A stretch of 64,000 nucleotides of DNA from CBDDFQ01 sp965227035 (GTDB lineage: Bacteria > Pseudomonadota > Gammaproteobacteria > Burkholderiales > Burkholderiaceae_C): assembly GCA_965227035.1 (NCBI GenBank), contig OZ245724.1:2480001-2544000 (forward strand). The letters run 5' to 3'. Positions 18,169 through 26,521 of the stretch are shown in pieces. The notes below the pieces were generated by a model. That model did not search any database. It was not told where the DNA came from and was given only the letters and a program-made list of their open reading frames with translations. The translations under genes and the position numbers were made by a program. Numbering within the stretch: position 1 is the stretch's first letter; the number at the start of each line of letters is the position of its first letter.

Positions 18169-20079
18169 ATGCAGGCAGGGAAATCCGCAAGTTCAGACAA
18201 GACTTCGATCCACAAAGAAGTAATGCGCGCGTCGATCAAGCCATTGCTGGCCTTGTTCGCTATCCCGCTCATTACGCTCGCGTTCCTGCTCTATGCCGTC
18301 CCCGATCTGGACGCGAAGGCTACGACTTCAATGCTCGAGCAAATCGACAAGTCCACCTCGCTACCTCCTGCGGTCCGCTCGGACCTCCGCAATACAGTTA
18401 TCAGCTATCCACCCTCCGCTGTTTGCGCGGGCGCCGGCGCGAACGTCGGCGTCGATCCTGAATATCGCGAGGTGATGTGTCCGGTTTACTCCACGTCCTG
18501 GCACTTCTGGATTGCAAGGAAAGTCGCGTTCGCAACGGTGGCGCTCGGCGTGATCACGTTCGCGATCATCTTCGCGCTTGGTGCACTTGCCTTCAGCAAT
18601 CGCAAAGTGCAGTTGAAGAGTTTTTTATCGGGATGGAAGTTGTTGATTGGCGTGAGCGCAATCGAAGTCATCGTGCAAAGCGCCATTGCAATCTGGCTGT
18701 CGTATTGGGTGCTGGCTTACGTCTTCCACATCGTTGCTATCAAGCTTGTGCTTATCGTGTTGTTCGTTGCAGCGTTCGCGGTGTTTCATGTGATTCGTAC
18801 GATATTTCGGCGCCCGCCGGAGGCGGCTCCACTAGATTGCGAATTGATCTTGGAAGACGATGCGCCCAAGCTATGGATGCATGTTCGTGCAATGGCGAAG
18901 ATCCTGAAAACGTTGCCGCCCAAGCAGATAGTCGGTGGAATCGACGCGAACTTCTTCGTGACCGAAGCTCCGCTGTCGATCAAAAGCAGCGAAACGGTGC
19001 AGTCGCTCACTGGTCGTACCTTGTTCGTGAGCCTGCCTTTGCTGCGAGTTCTGAATCGTGCAGAAGCCGATGCGGTGCTGGCACACGAGCTGTCGCATTT
19101 CCGCGGAGGCGACACGGCGAACAGCGCCGTTCTGGGCCCGAGCCAGATTCGCTATGACCACTACATGTTCTCGATGTATGCGGGCGCCGGGACGAGACCG
19201 GTGTTTCATGTGCTGTCTTTGTATCGACTGATTTTTCAGATTGCATTGGGACGTGAATCGCGGCGTCGTGAATTCAAGGCGGACAGCTCCGCCGCAAAGC
19301 TCGTTTCTCCGCAGGCCATCGTTCAAGCGTTGGTGAAGCTGTCGGCTTACTCCAGGTATCAGCACCAGATCGAAAGCAATATCTTCGGGAAGCGCGAGAA
19401 ACAAAGCAACGAGCTTGGAATTTCAAGCCTGATCGGGTCCGGCCTTCAGACCTATGCGGGGTCGCAAGACTTTCTTGACGACATGCGCGAGGCGAGGATC
19501 CCACATCCCTTCGACTCGCATCCGTCGCTGGCCGACCGCATGAAGAACGTCAAATTCAATTTGCGTGAGGAAGACTTCAAGGGGGTAGTTGGCATTGCAC
19601 CGGTCAATACATGGATCGACGACATCACCCATGCAAGCGAGATGGAACGCCGGCTGTGGGCCGACTACGAGGCAAAACTCGCGCAGGCCCACGAAGAAAA
19701 CCTGGCGTACCTTCTCGATCCGAAAGACGACGAATCGCGAGACGTCGTCGAGAAACATTTTCCGGAACGCAGGTTCGAGTTGAAAAATGGCAAGTCCATC
19801 GAAATCAATTTCGAAGGAATGGTGCTGCCGGACACGACAACGCTCCTGAGCTGGGACGACGTGAAAGCCTATCGATACATCGACAGCAGCTTCGGAGACA
19901 TCCTGATCCTCACGGTTCCGGGCCGCAAATGGTATGGCGCCAAGCAAACCGTGAAAGTCCGGCTACGTGGCCTCAAGAAGCAGAAGGCAGATTTTCAGGC
20001 TGTCCTGCATCAGTACTATCAACGTCACTACGTGATGCGGTCTCAGCAGGCGATGGAGTCGCGAGTGCTCGTGGTTTGA
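18169..20079 (+). CDS. M48-type membrane metalloprotease
   Basis: The 636-residue protein has about four N-terminal hydrophobic helices (roughly residues 20-40, 115-140, 155-180 and 185-205). A cytoplasmic zinc-protease domain follows, with VLAHELSHFRGGDT (HExxH near residue 305) and a third ligand candidate in REFKADSSAA, as in the HtpX/Ste24 (M48) family. The last 100 or so residues, containing FELKNGKSIEINFEGM, are an extra domain I do not recognise. The ATG at 18169 is preceded by GGGAGG. It would act in membrane-protein quality control, but its substrates are unknown. Confidence 0.75.
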   Translation: MQAGKSASSDKTSIHKEVMRASIKPLLALFAIPLITLAFLLYAVPDLDAKATTSMLEQIDKSTSLPPAVRSDLRNTVISYPPSAVCAGAGANVGVDPEYREVMCPVYSTSWHFWIARKVAFATVALGVITFAIIFALGALAFSNRKVQLKSFLSGWKLLIGVSAIEVIVQSAIAIWLSYWVLAYVFHIVAIKLVLIVLFVAAFAVFHVIRTIFRRPPEAAPLDCELILEDDAPKLWMHVRAMAKILKTLPPKQIVGGIDANFFVTEAPLSIKSSETVQSLTGRTLFVSLPLLRVLNRAEADAVLAHELSHFRGGDTANSAVLGPSQIRYDHYMFSMYAGAGTRPVFHVLSLYRLIFQIALGRESRRREFKADSSAAKLVSPQAIVQALVKLSAYSRYQHQIESNIFGKREKQSNELGISSLIGSGLQTYAGSQDFLDDMREARIPHPFDSHPSLADRMKNVKFNLREEDFKGVVGIAPVNTWIDDITHASEMERRLWADYEAKLAQAHEENLAYLLDPKDDESRDVVEKHFPERRFELKNGKSIEINFEGMVLPDTTTLLSWDDVKAYRYIDSSFGDILILTVPGRKWYGAKQTVKVRLRGLKKQKADFQAVLHQYYQRHYVMRSQQAMESRVLVV

Positions 20080-20109
20080 GTTCGATTCGTCGGCAAGTTC
20101 GACATCCAA

Positions 20110-20469
20110 TCAACCAGGCACGAAAGTCACGATCTCTCCATTCGCTCGGCGAAGAATCATGCTGCCGTTCAGCATGCGCACGTCGCTGCACTGACTCGCT
20201 CCCCTTATCTCGGTGCAGATCTGGCCGTCCCTGGTAGACCAAATCCCGCTCGACGAGGGGCCCTGACTGGGGTTGACGTAGATCGTGCCGCTGGAGCGGA
20301 AGTCGTAGCGCGGCATGGCGCCGTTGGCGTATTTGGTGGTGTAGACCTTATCCACAAAAAACTGCCTGATTTCCTCTGCCTTCGGAGTGGTCGCGCCATC
20401 CGCAAATTCCTCCGCGTAAGACAGAACCACGGTAACCGAAAGCACGATCGCCACAACGAACTTGTTCAT
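20110..20469 (-). CDS. Secreted small protein of unknown function
   Basis: The 119-residue product has a signal peptide (MNKFVVAIVLSVTVVLSYA) and a mature part with two cysteines (in GQICTEIRGASQCSD) that could form a disulfide in the periplasm. The ATG is preceded by AGGAG. It lies 32 bp downstream of the 5-hydroxyisourate hydrolase gene on the same strand and may share its transcript, but nothing in it points to purine metabolism. I do not recognise the family. Confidence 0.55.
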   Translation of the reverse strand: MNKFVVAIVLSVTVVLSYAEEFADGATTPKAEEIRQFFVDKVYTTKYANGAMPRYDFRSSGTIYVNPSQGPSSSGIWSTRDGQICTEIRGASQCSDVRMLNGSMILRRANGEIVTFVPG

Positions 20470-20501
20470 GAGGTCTCCTGGCAGTTTTCCGCGAATTTAA
20501 A

Positions 20502-20852
20502 TCACGAACCCCGATAAGTCGAGTAAGTCCACGGACTGACGAGCAGAGGCACGTGGTAGTGCTCGTTCACATGGGCTATCCCGAAATCCAGTGACACCTT
20601 GCCGAGAAAGTTGGGCTTGGGCAGGGAAATGCTGCGCGACTTGAAATAGCCTTCGACGTCGAAAGTCAGGCGATAGGTGCCGCTCTTCATGTCGCCGTCC
20701 TTGTACAGGGGCTCGTCGGTGCGGCCATCCTTGTTCAAGGTAAGCCGTTTGACCAGATACGCCTGATCGCCGATGACGTTGTACAACTCGACCTGCATGC
20801 CCACAGCGGGGCATCCATGCATGGTGTCGAGGACGTGGGTACTGAGGCCCAT
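20502..20852 (-). CDS. hiuH: 5-hydroxyisourate hydrolase (transthyretin-like)
   Basis: This 116-residue protein hydrolyses 5-hydroxyisourate, the product of PuuD, to OHCU. It has the short transthyretin-like fold with the N-terminal LSTHVLDTMHGCPA (catalytic His near residue 6), a conserved arginine in KDGRTDE, the HYHVPLLVSPW strand and the diagnostic C-terminal YRGS. I chose the ATG at 20852, preceded by AAGGAA, over an upstream in-frame ATG at 20894. It is divergent from the puuE operon across about 150 bp that hold a candidate sigma-54 promoter for puuE. Confidence 0.95.
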   Translation of the reverse strand: MGLSTHVLDTMHGCPAVGMQVELYNVIGDQAYLVKRLTLNKDGRTDEPLYKDGDMKSGTYRLTFDVEGYFKSRSISLPKPNFLGKVSLDFGIAHVNEHYHVPLLVSPWTYSTYRGS

Positions 20853-20886
20853 GATCGTTCCTTGAAAGTTCTTCGAAGCGGGATGA

Positions 20887-20905
20887 CCACCCATCTAGTG
20901 GGTGG
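20887..20905. promoter_or_regulatory. Inverted repeat overlapping the puuE promoter
   Basis: Perfect 7-bp arms CCACCCA (20887-20893) and TGGGTGG (20899-20905) surround a 5-bp spacer. The right arm overlaps the -24 element of the candidate sigma-54 promoter for puuE. It could be a repressor site between hiuH and puuE. Confidence 0.45.
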
Positions 20906-20918
20906 CCGATTTATTGCT
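20902..20918 (+). promoter_or_regulatory. Candidate sigma-54 (RpoN) promoter of puuE operon
   Basis: The sequence GTGGCCGATTTATTGCT has GG and GC spaced exactly as in the -24/-12 consensus (YTGGCACGRNNNTTGCW), with TGGC and TTGCT matching. The predicted start of transcription is near 20929, about 75 bp before the puuE ATG. Read by eye; not scored against a matrix. Confidence 0.5.
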
Positions 20919-21003
20919 TAAAAGTGTATACAGTTATCGCTCGAAACCCACCATTCGACGGCATATTCCCACGTACTATTTGGGCAGCTCAACCTAGCCA
21001 GAC

Positions 21004-21972
21004 ATGACCGACAGCCAACTCAAACACTACCCCCGTGACATGGTCGGCTACGGCCGCCACGTTCCTCATGCTCAATGGCCCAACGGCGCAAAAGTCGCGG
21101 TTCAGTTTGTGCTGAACTACGAAGAAGGCGGCGAAAACAACGTACTGCATGGCGATCCGGCATCGGAGACCTTCCTGTCGGAAATGGTGACCGCCCAGGC
21201 CTACGAGAACCGCCACATGACCATGGAATCGATGTACGAATACGGCTCGCGCGCAGGGGTATGGCGAATCCTTCGCGAGTTCGAAAAACGAAATCTGCCG
21301 CTCACCGTATTCGGGGTGTCGATGGCGCTTGAACGTTACCCGGAACTCACATCGGCCTTCATGGAACTGGGCCACGAAATTGCATGCCACGGCTTTCGCT
21401 GGATTCACTATCAGAACCTGCCCGAGGCAACCGAGCGCCGTCATATCGACATCGGCCTGCACATCATGCGCGACCTCACCGGCGGCAAATGGCCTCATGG
21501 GTGGTACACCGGCAGAGACAGCCCCAACACGCGCCGCCTGATCGTCGACGCAGGTGGCATGGAATACGACAGCGACTATTACGGCGACGATCTTCCCTTC
21601 TGGATGGAAGTGCAAAAAACGAATGGCGATGTGGTGCCGCATCTGGTCGTTCCCTACTCTCTCGACTGCAACGACATGCGCTTCGTGCAAGCTCAGGGCT
21701 TCAACACGGGCGATCACTTCTTCACCTACCTGCGGGACAGTTTCGACGCCCTCTACGCGGAAGGCGACGAAGCTCCCAAGATGATGAGCATCGGCATGCA
21801 TTGCCGACTGCTCGGTAAGCCAGGCCGCATCGGATCGCTGCAACGCTTTCTCGATCACATCGGAAAACACGACAAGGTGTGGATCCCGCGTCGAATCGAC
21901 ATTGCGCGTCACTGGAAGGCCACGCATCCTTTCGCAAAAGCAGATTCACAAGAGTCGAAAGCGGGCGTTTGA
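21004..21972 (+). CDS. puuE: Allantoinase PuuE (polysaccharide-deacetylase fold)
   Basis: The 322-residue protein matches PuuE, the allantoinase of the polysaccharide-deacetylase family that converts allantoin to allantoate without the amidohydrolase fold of AllB. It begins with the conserved YPRDMVGYGRHVPHAQWP and shows VQFVLNYEEGGENN, ELGHEIACHGFRWIHYQ (active-site region) and GWYTGRDSPNTRRL. The family's conserved N-terminal PRDM.GYG motif makes this secure. It is first in an operon with the uraD-allC fusion, which starts one base after its stop. A sigma-54-type promoter match lies upstream. Confidence 0.93.
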   Translation: MTDSQLKHYPRDMVGYGRHVPHAQWPNGAKVAVQFVLNYEEGGENNVLHGDPASETFLSEMVTAQAYENRHMTMESMYEYGSRAGVWRILREFEKRNLPLTVFGVSMALERYPELTSAFMELGHEIACHGFRWIHYQNLPEATERRHIDIGLHIMRDLTGGKWPHGWYTGRDSPNTRRLIVDAGGMEYDSDYYGDDLPFWMEVQKTNGDVVPHLVVPYSLDCNDMRFVQAQGFNTGDHFFTYLRDSFDALYAEGDEAPKMMSIGMHCRLLGKPGRIGSLQRFLDHIGKHDKVWIPRRIDIARHWKATHPFAKADSQESKAGV

Positions 21973-21973
21973 T

Positions 21974-23770
21974 ATGGCGTTGACCATTGAGCAGATCAAT
22001 TCTTCCAGCGCGGAAGAAGCTCTCGCCGTCCTCGACGGCACTTATGAACACTCGCCCTGGATCATCGAACGAGCGCTGCTCGCGCGTCCTTTCAAAACAC
22101 TCGCGAATCTGAAAACGGAACTCGCCAGGATAGTGACCACCGCAACCGTCGACGACCAGCTACGTCTTATCCGCGCTCACCCGGAACTCGCCGGCAAAGC
22201 GATGGTGTCCAACACGCTGACAGCCGACTCGACCAACGAGCAGAGCAAGGCGGGCCTCACCCAATGCACACCGGAAGAGTTCGAGAAGATTCAGAAACTC
22301 AACGATGCGTACAACGAGCGCTTCGAATTTCCTTTCGTGCTGGCGGTTCTTGGCGCGCGCGGAACTGGTTTGAGCAAGCAGCAGATCATCGACACCTTCG
22401 AGCGACGGGTTTCGCACCCGCGTGATTTCGAGCGTGGCGAGGCGTTGCGAAACATCAATCGAATTGCCGAGATGCGGCTGAACGCGAAGTTCGATGTGTC
22501 GCCCGTCGTCGGCAACGACATCTGGGACTGGGCCGAAGAACTTGCGACCCATACCGACCCCGGCTACGAGAAGACCGGGCAGCTCACCGTGACCTATCTC
22601 ACCGAAGCACACCGCGCATGCGCTCGGCAGATTTCTCTCTGGATGCACGAATGCAGGTTCGATGAAGTGAGCATCGATGCGGTCGGGAATGTAGTCGGCA
22701 AGTACCACGCTGCCACATCCCACGCGAAGACGCTGATGACCGGCAGTCACTACGACACGGTTCGCAACGGAGGCAAATACGACGGGCGTCTTGGCATCTT
22801 CGTGCCGATGGCATGTGTAAGACAGCTAGCAAGAGACAACAAGCGCTTGCCGTTTGCGATCGAGGTCATTGGATTTGCCGAGGAGGAAGGCCAACGTTAC
22901 AAGGCGACCTTCCTCGGTTCCGGAGCCCTGACCGGCAGCTTCCAGAACGAATGGCTCGACCAGAAAGATTCGGCAGGCATCTCGATGCGCGATGCGATGT
23001 CGCATGCGGGTTTGAAGATCGAGGACATTCCCTTGCTCAAGCGAAAAGCAGAGGACTATCTCGGCTTCGTGGAAGTGCATATCGAGCAAGGCCCGGTGTT
23101 GAACGAACTTGAGATTCCGCTCGGCATCGTCACCTCGATCAACGGGAGCGTTCGATACGTAGGCGAAGTTATCGGCATGGCGAGCCACGCAGGGACGACA
23201 CCGATGGGTCGTCGTCGTGATGCAGCGCTTGCAGTCGCAGAGCTTGCCCTCTTCGCCGAGAAGCGGGCATCGAACGACGCCGATTCGGTCGCCACCATGG
23301 GCATGCTCGAAGTGCCGAACGGCTCGATCAACGTGGTGCCGGGCAAGTGCAAATTCAGCCTCGATATTCGAGCGCCCAAAAACGAACAGCGCGATGCAGT
23401 GGCGTTCGATGTGCTGGCGGAACTGCAGGCTATCTGCGACCGGCGCGGGCTGCGCTACACGCTCGAAGAAACGATGCGTGCCGCCGCAGCCCCCAGCGAC
23501 CCCAAACTTCAACAACGCTGGGAACGAGCGGTGAGCGATATCGGATTGCCGGTGTTTCGCATGCCGAGCGGCGCGGGACACGACGCCATGAAGCTTCACG
23601 AAATCATGCCGCAGGCCATGTTGTTCGTTCGCGGAATGAACTCCGGCATCAGCCATAACCCGCTGGAGTCGAGTACCAATAACGACATCGAACTCTCGGT
23701 GATCGCGATGATGAATTTCCTCGAATCAACCGCCGCCGATGTCCAGGCCCAAGCAACACAGACGCAATAG
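21974..23770 (+). CDS. OHCU decarboxylase - allantoate amidohydrolase fusion
   Basis: This 598-residue protein joins two enzymes of one pathway. Residues about 1-165 are OHCU decarboxylase (UraD), with the catalytic RAHPELAGK (His69) and FVLAVLGARG, which gives S-allantoin. Residues about 180-590 are an M20-type allantoate amidohydrolase (AllC), with metal-binding GSHYDTVRNGGKYDG, FAEEEGQRY and VEVHIEQGPVL, which gives ureidoglycine, ammonia and CO2. PuuE, encoded just upstream, catalyses the step in between, so the fusion brackets its partner. I chose the ATG at 21974. The frame opens earlier but overlaps puuE. A separate uraD or allC is not in the window. Confidence 0.92.
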   Translation: MALTIEQINSSSAEEALAVLDGTYEHSPWIIERALLARPFKTLANLKTELARIVTTATVDDQLRLIRAHPELAGKAMVSNTLTADSTNEQSKAGLTQCTPEEFEKIQKLNDAYNERFEFPFVLAVLGARGTGLSKQQIIDTFERRVSHPRDFERGEALRNINRIAEMRLNAKFDVSPVVGNDIWDWAEELATHTDPGYEKTGQLTVTYLTEAHRACARQISLWMHECRFDEVSIDAVGNVVGKYHAATSHAKTLMTGSHYDTVRNGGKYDGRLGIFVPMACVRQLARDNKRLPFAIEVIGFAEEEGQRYKATFLGSGALTGSFQNEWLDQKDSAGISMRDAMSHAGLKIEDIPLLKRKAEDYLGFVEVHIEQGPVLNELEIPLGIVTSINGSVRYVGEVIGMASHAGTTPMGRRRDAALAVAELALFAEKRASNDADSVATMGMLEVPNGSINVVPGKCKFSLDIRAPKNEQRDAVAFDVLAELQAICDRRGLRYTLEETMRAAAAPSDPKLQQRWERAVSDIGLPVFRMPSGAGHDAMKLHEIMPQAMLFVRGMNSGISHNPLESSTNNDIELSVIAMMNFLESTAADVQAQATQTQ

Positions 23771-23784
23771 AAGCGAAAACGAAG

Positions 23785-25014
23785 ATGAGCATTTACGAAC
23801 GCCTGGATTCATGGATCGACGAACACTTCGATGAGGAAGTTAAGTTTCTGCAGGAGTTGGTGCGGGTGCCGACAGACACGCCGCCCGGCAACAACGCGCC
23901 CCATGCGGAACGCACCGCCGAACTGCTCGCTCCATTCGGCTTCGAAGCAGAAAAGTTCGCTATGGACTCGGCCGCCGTCAAAGCCTACGGACTCGAATCG
24001 ATCACCAACCTGATCGTGCGTCGCCAATACGGCAGCGGCCCCACCATCGCGCTGAACGCACACGGCGACGTGGTGCCACCCGGCGAAGGCTGGGCGCACG
24101 ATCCCTACGGCGCAGAGATCGAAGAAGGCAAGATGTATGGCCGCGCGACTGCAGTCAGCAAAAGCGATTTCGCGTCGTTCACGTTCGCGACGCGTGCCAT
24201 CGAATCTTTGAAGGCCAAGTTGCAGGGCAGCATCGAGTTGCACTTCACTTACGACGAAGAATTCGGCGGCGAGATGGGTCCGGGCTGGCTGCTCGCGAAC
24301 AAGAAAACAAAGCCCGACTTGATGATTGCAGCCGGCTTCTCGTACCAGGTGGTGACCGCGCACAACGGCTGCCTGCAAATGGAAGTGACTGTGCACGGCA
24401 AGATGGCTCACGCCGCCATCCCGGACACAGGCGTCGACGCTTTGCAAGCTGCAGTGAAAATCCTCAACGCGCTGTACGAGCAGAACACCATTTATCGCAA
24501 GACGACTTCGAAGGTCGAAGGCATTTCGCATCCCTACCTGAACGTCGGCCGAATCGAAGGCGGCACCAACACCAACGTCGTCCCCGGCAAGGTGATGTTC
24601 AAGCTCGATCGGAGAATGATTCCCGAAGAGAACCCGGTCGAGGTGGAGGCGAGCATTCGCAAGGTCATTGCCGATGCGGCTGCAAATCTGCCGGGCGTTA
24701 CCGTCGATATCAAACGCTTGCTGCTCGCCAAATCGATGCAGCCGTTACCCGGCAACAAGCCGCTTGTCGATGCAATCCAGAAGCATGGCAAGGAATTGTT
24801 CGGCGAAGAAATTCCTGCGATGGGTACGCCGCTCTACACCGACGTTCGCCTCTACGCGGCCGAAGGTATTCCAGGCGTGATTTACGGTGCGGGTCCGCGA
24901 ACGGTGCTGGAATCGCATGCCAAGCGCAACGACGAACGGCTCGATCTTGAAGACCTGCGCCGCGCGACGAAGGTGATAGCGCGAACGCTGGCCGATCTGC
25001 TTAAGGCGTCGTAA
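23785..25014 (+). CDS. M20-family metallohydrolase in the allantoin operon
   Basis: The 409-residue protein is an M20 peptidase/deacylase (ArgE/DapE/CPG2 type) with ALNAHGDVVPPGEGW (metal His/Asp), YDEEFGGEMG (Glu) and a dimerisation domain around residues 190-300. It follows the uraD-allC fusion by 14 bp, so it probably acts on a late ureide such as a carbamoyl or ureido compound. That role is inference. A peptide or N-acyl amino acid substrate is equally compatible with the family. The canonical motif residue after the first Asp lies in GRATAVSKSD. Its 3' end overlaps the convergent Rieske oxygenase gene by 14 bp. Confidence 0.8.
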   Translation: MSIYERLDSWIDEHFDEEVKFLQELVRVPTDTPPGNNAPHAERTAELLAPFGFEAEKFAMDSAAVKAYGLESITNLIVRRQYGSGPTIALNAHGDVVPPGEGWAHDPYGAEIEEGKMYGRATAVSKSDFASFTFATRAIESLKAKLQGSIELHFTYDEEFGGEMGPGWLLANKKTKPDLMIAAGFSYQVVTAHNGCLQMEVTVHGKMAHAAIPDTGVDALQAAVKILNALYEQNTIYRKTTSKVEGISHPYLNVGRIEGGTNTNVVPGKVMFKLDRRMIPEENPVEVEASIRKVIADAAANLPGVTVDIKRLLLAKSMQPLPGNKPLVDAIQKHGKELFGEEIPAMGTPLYTDVRLYAAEGIPGVIYGAGPRTVLESHAKRNDERLDLEDLRRATKVIARTLADLLKAS

Positions 25015-26146
25015 CCGGCACCGGTTTAACTGCGGTCGCTGGAGCGGTCGCGCTCGACGTCGCGTTTGAAGCAGCGGCCTCTGCCTTGCGCATCATGATG
25101 GTTCCGCGATGCACTTCGGTTTCACCTGAACGAACAAGCAACTCCATCAGATTCTTGCGAATCAACATGCCCGGTCGATCCGAATCCATCGAGTACTCGA
25201 CGCCGCGTCTGCGCATGTCGATCACCGCATCCGGATCTGTCGATTCGAGAATGTCCTTGTCTTCGCGCGTGATCTCTTCGTCGAACTCGATCAACATTTG
25301 TGCCGGGCAGCTCTCTTCCGTGTCGTTACGGAACAGCCATTGGCACAACTGCATGCGGCCGTCATCGATGGGCGTGAAGCAATTGATGATGATGTGACGG
25401 ATGCCCGACGGGTATTCGATATCGAGACGACGCGAGAACGGCAGGAAATAAGCGTTGCGCATGTGGCGTGTGGTGATCGGATCTTTCACGCCGCTGATGC
25501 GCTGGAATCGCTCCGGATTTGCAGCCGAAATAACGGTCTCTGCATAGAAGCCGGTTTCGTTTTCGACAAGCTGATATTTACTCGGCGCCGGTTGATCGGG
25601 CACACCGAACGTGGCCCGATGCACGAAGCTGAAATGCGAGTTGTCGAACGAGTTTTCGAGAGCGCGCATCGGGCTGGTGGCCCACTCTTCGTAGAACTGG
25701 AAGATGGTGCGGTAGCCCGGATCGCTGAACTCCGGAATTTCGGGAATATCGGCAATCGGGTCGTCTAGCGCGACCCACGCGTAGCCGTACGCGGCCTTGC
25801 AATGGAACGATGGCGTTTTGTAATCGGCAGGCACTGCGCGGTCGGCGCCGTACTGCGGAATCTGCACTACCTTGCCGCTGCGGTCATAGGTCCAGCCGTG
25901 GTAGCCGCACCGCAAATTTCCCTGTGCACATTGATTGCCGCCTTCGTCTACACACCAGCCCTTGGAGAGCTTGGCGGTTCGATGACAGCACCTGTCGCGC
26001 AGCGCGGCAGGCTGCCCCGATGCATCGAGGAACACGACGATGTTCTCGCCGAGCAGTGTGAAAGGTTTCGGTCCTGATTGCAGGTCGGTCAGCGGCATGA
26101 CCGCGTTCCAGAACTTGCGAAAGATGGGTTGTTGGGTGACGAGCAT
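25001..26146 (-). CDS. Rieske non-haem iron oxygenase, alpha subunit
   Basis: The 381-residue protein is a ring-hydroxylating or N-/O-demethylating oxygenase. The N-terminal Rieske [2Fe-2S] site is formed by Cys53 or Cys54 with His55 and by Cys80/His83 (LRCGYHGW). The catalytic domain carries the bridging/mononuclear iron motif ENSFDNSHFSFVH at residues 164-176 (Asp168, His171, His176). The layout resembles VanA and the methylxanthine N-demethylases NdmA/NdmB. A reductase gene is not adjacent. It is divergent from the NMT1-type transporter operon and convergent with the allantoate operon, so oxidation or demethylation of a modified purine is a fair hypothesis. Residues after about 355 form a low-complexity Ala/Thr/Pro tail. 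Confidence 0.85.
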   Translation of the reverse strand: MLVTQQPIFRKFWNAVMPLTDLQSGPKPFTLLGENIVVFLDASGQPAALRDRCCHRTAKLSKGWCVDEGGNQCAQGNLRCGYHGWTYDRSGKVVQIPQYGADRAVPADYKTPSFHCKAAYGYAWVALDDPIADIPEIPEFSDPGYRTIFQFYEEWATSPMRALENSFDNSHFSFVHRATFGVPDQPAPSKYQLVENETGFYAETVISAANPERFQRISGVKDPITTRHMRNAYFLPFSRRLDIEYPSGIRHIIINCFTPIDDGRMQLCQWLFRNDTEESCPAQMLIEFDEEITREDKDILESTDPDAVIDMRRRGVEYSMDSDRPGMLIRKNLMELLVRSGETEVHRGTIMMRKAEAAASNATSSATAPATAVKPVPVTTP

Positions 26147-26307
26147 AAAAGCGACGAAGCTCCAAAGTGTTCCAAAGAGGTTGGGCCCTTGAGCAATTTC
26201 CGACAGATAAGAATCTGCTGAACGCTTCTACTCGTGACGTCGGATTTTCAAGCAATCTGCATACCAGCGCCAGTCCTGATTTAAGCCGACTCAATTGCTC
26301 GGGCACA

Positions 26308-26326
26308 TGCACCAAGACGTGCACCA
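26308..26326. promoter_or_regulatory. NtrC-like enhancer half-sites
   Basis: TGCACCA occurs at 26308-26314 and 26320-26326 within a 12-bp direct repeat. TGCAC (26308-26312) and GTGCA (26319-26323) also make a dyad with a 6-base spacer, one base shorter than the usual NtrC dyad. The site lies about 110-120 bp upstream of the sigma-54 -24 element, the normal enhancer distance. Confidence 0.4.
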
Positions 26327-26370
26327 CGACGAATCACGCTGCTGCAGATCGGCGCACACCCGACCATAAA

Positions 26371-26380
26371 TTGCATACAA
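26371..26380. promoter_or_regulatory. TTGCATACAA motif, possible GntR-type operator
   Basis: The 10-mer is one base from the perfect palindrome TTGTATACAA, a core seen in operators of several GntR-family regulators. A related GTGTATACAG lies at 20924-20933 beside the puuE promoter. No GntR gene is in this window, so this is only suggestive. Confidence 0.25.
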
Positions 26381-26427
26381 AACAGTGCGGAAACGTGTGC
26401 CGGCATCGTTTATTGGATCCGAACACG

Positions 26428-26444
26428 CTGGCACAGAAGCTGCA
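26428..26444 (+). promoter_or_regulatory. Candidate sigma-54 promoter of the NMT1 transporter operon
   Basis: CTGGCACAGAAGCTGCA matches the -24/-12 consensus with a perfect CTGGCAC, correct GG-to-GC spacing and one mismatch in TTGC. Transcription would start near 26456, giving a leader of about 130 bases before the ATG at 26590. Confidence 0.6.
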
Positions 26445-26521
26445 TTGCCTGATGCAAGAGTAGAAGCGTTCAGCAGACATCGGGTTAATGGATGTCCGCC
26501 CGGAAATTGCTCTTGATGCGT

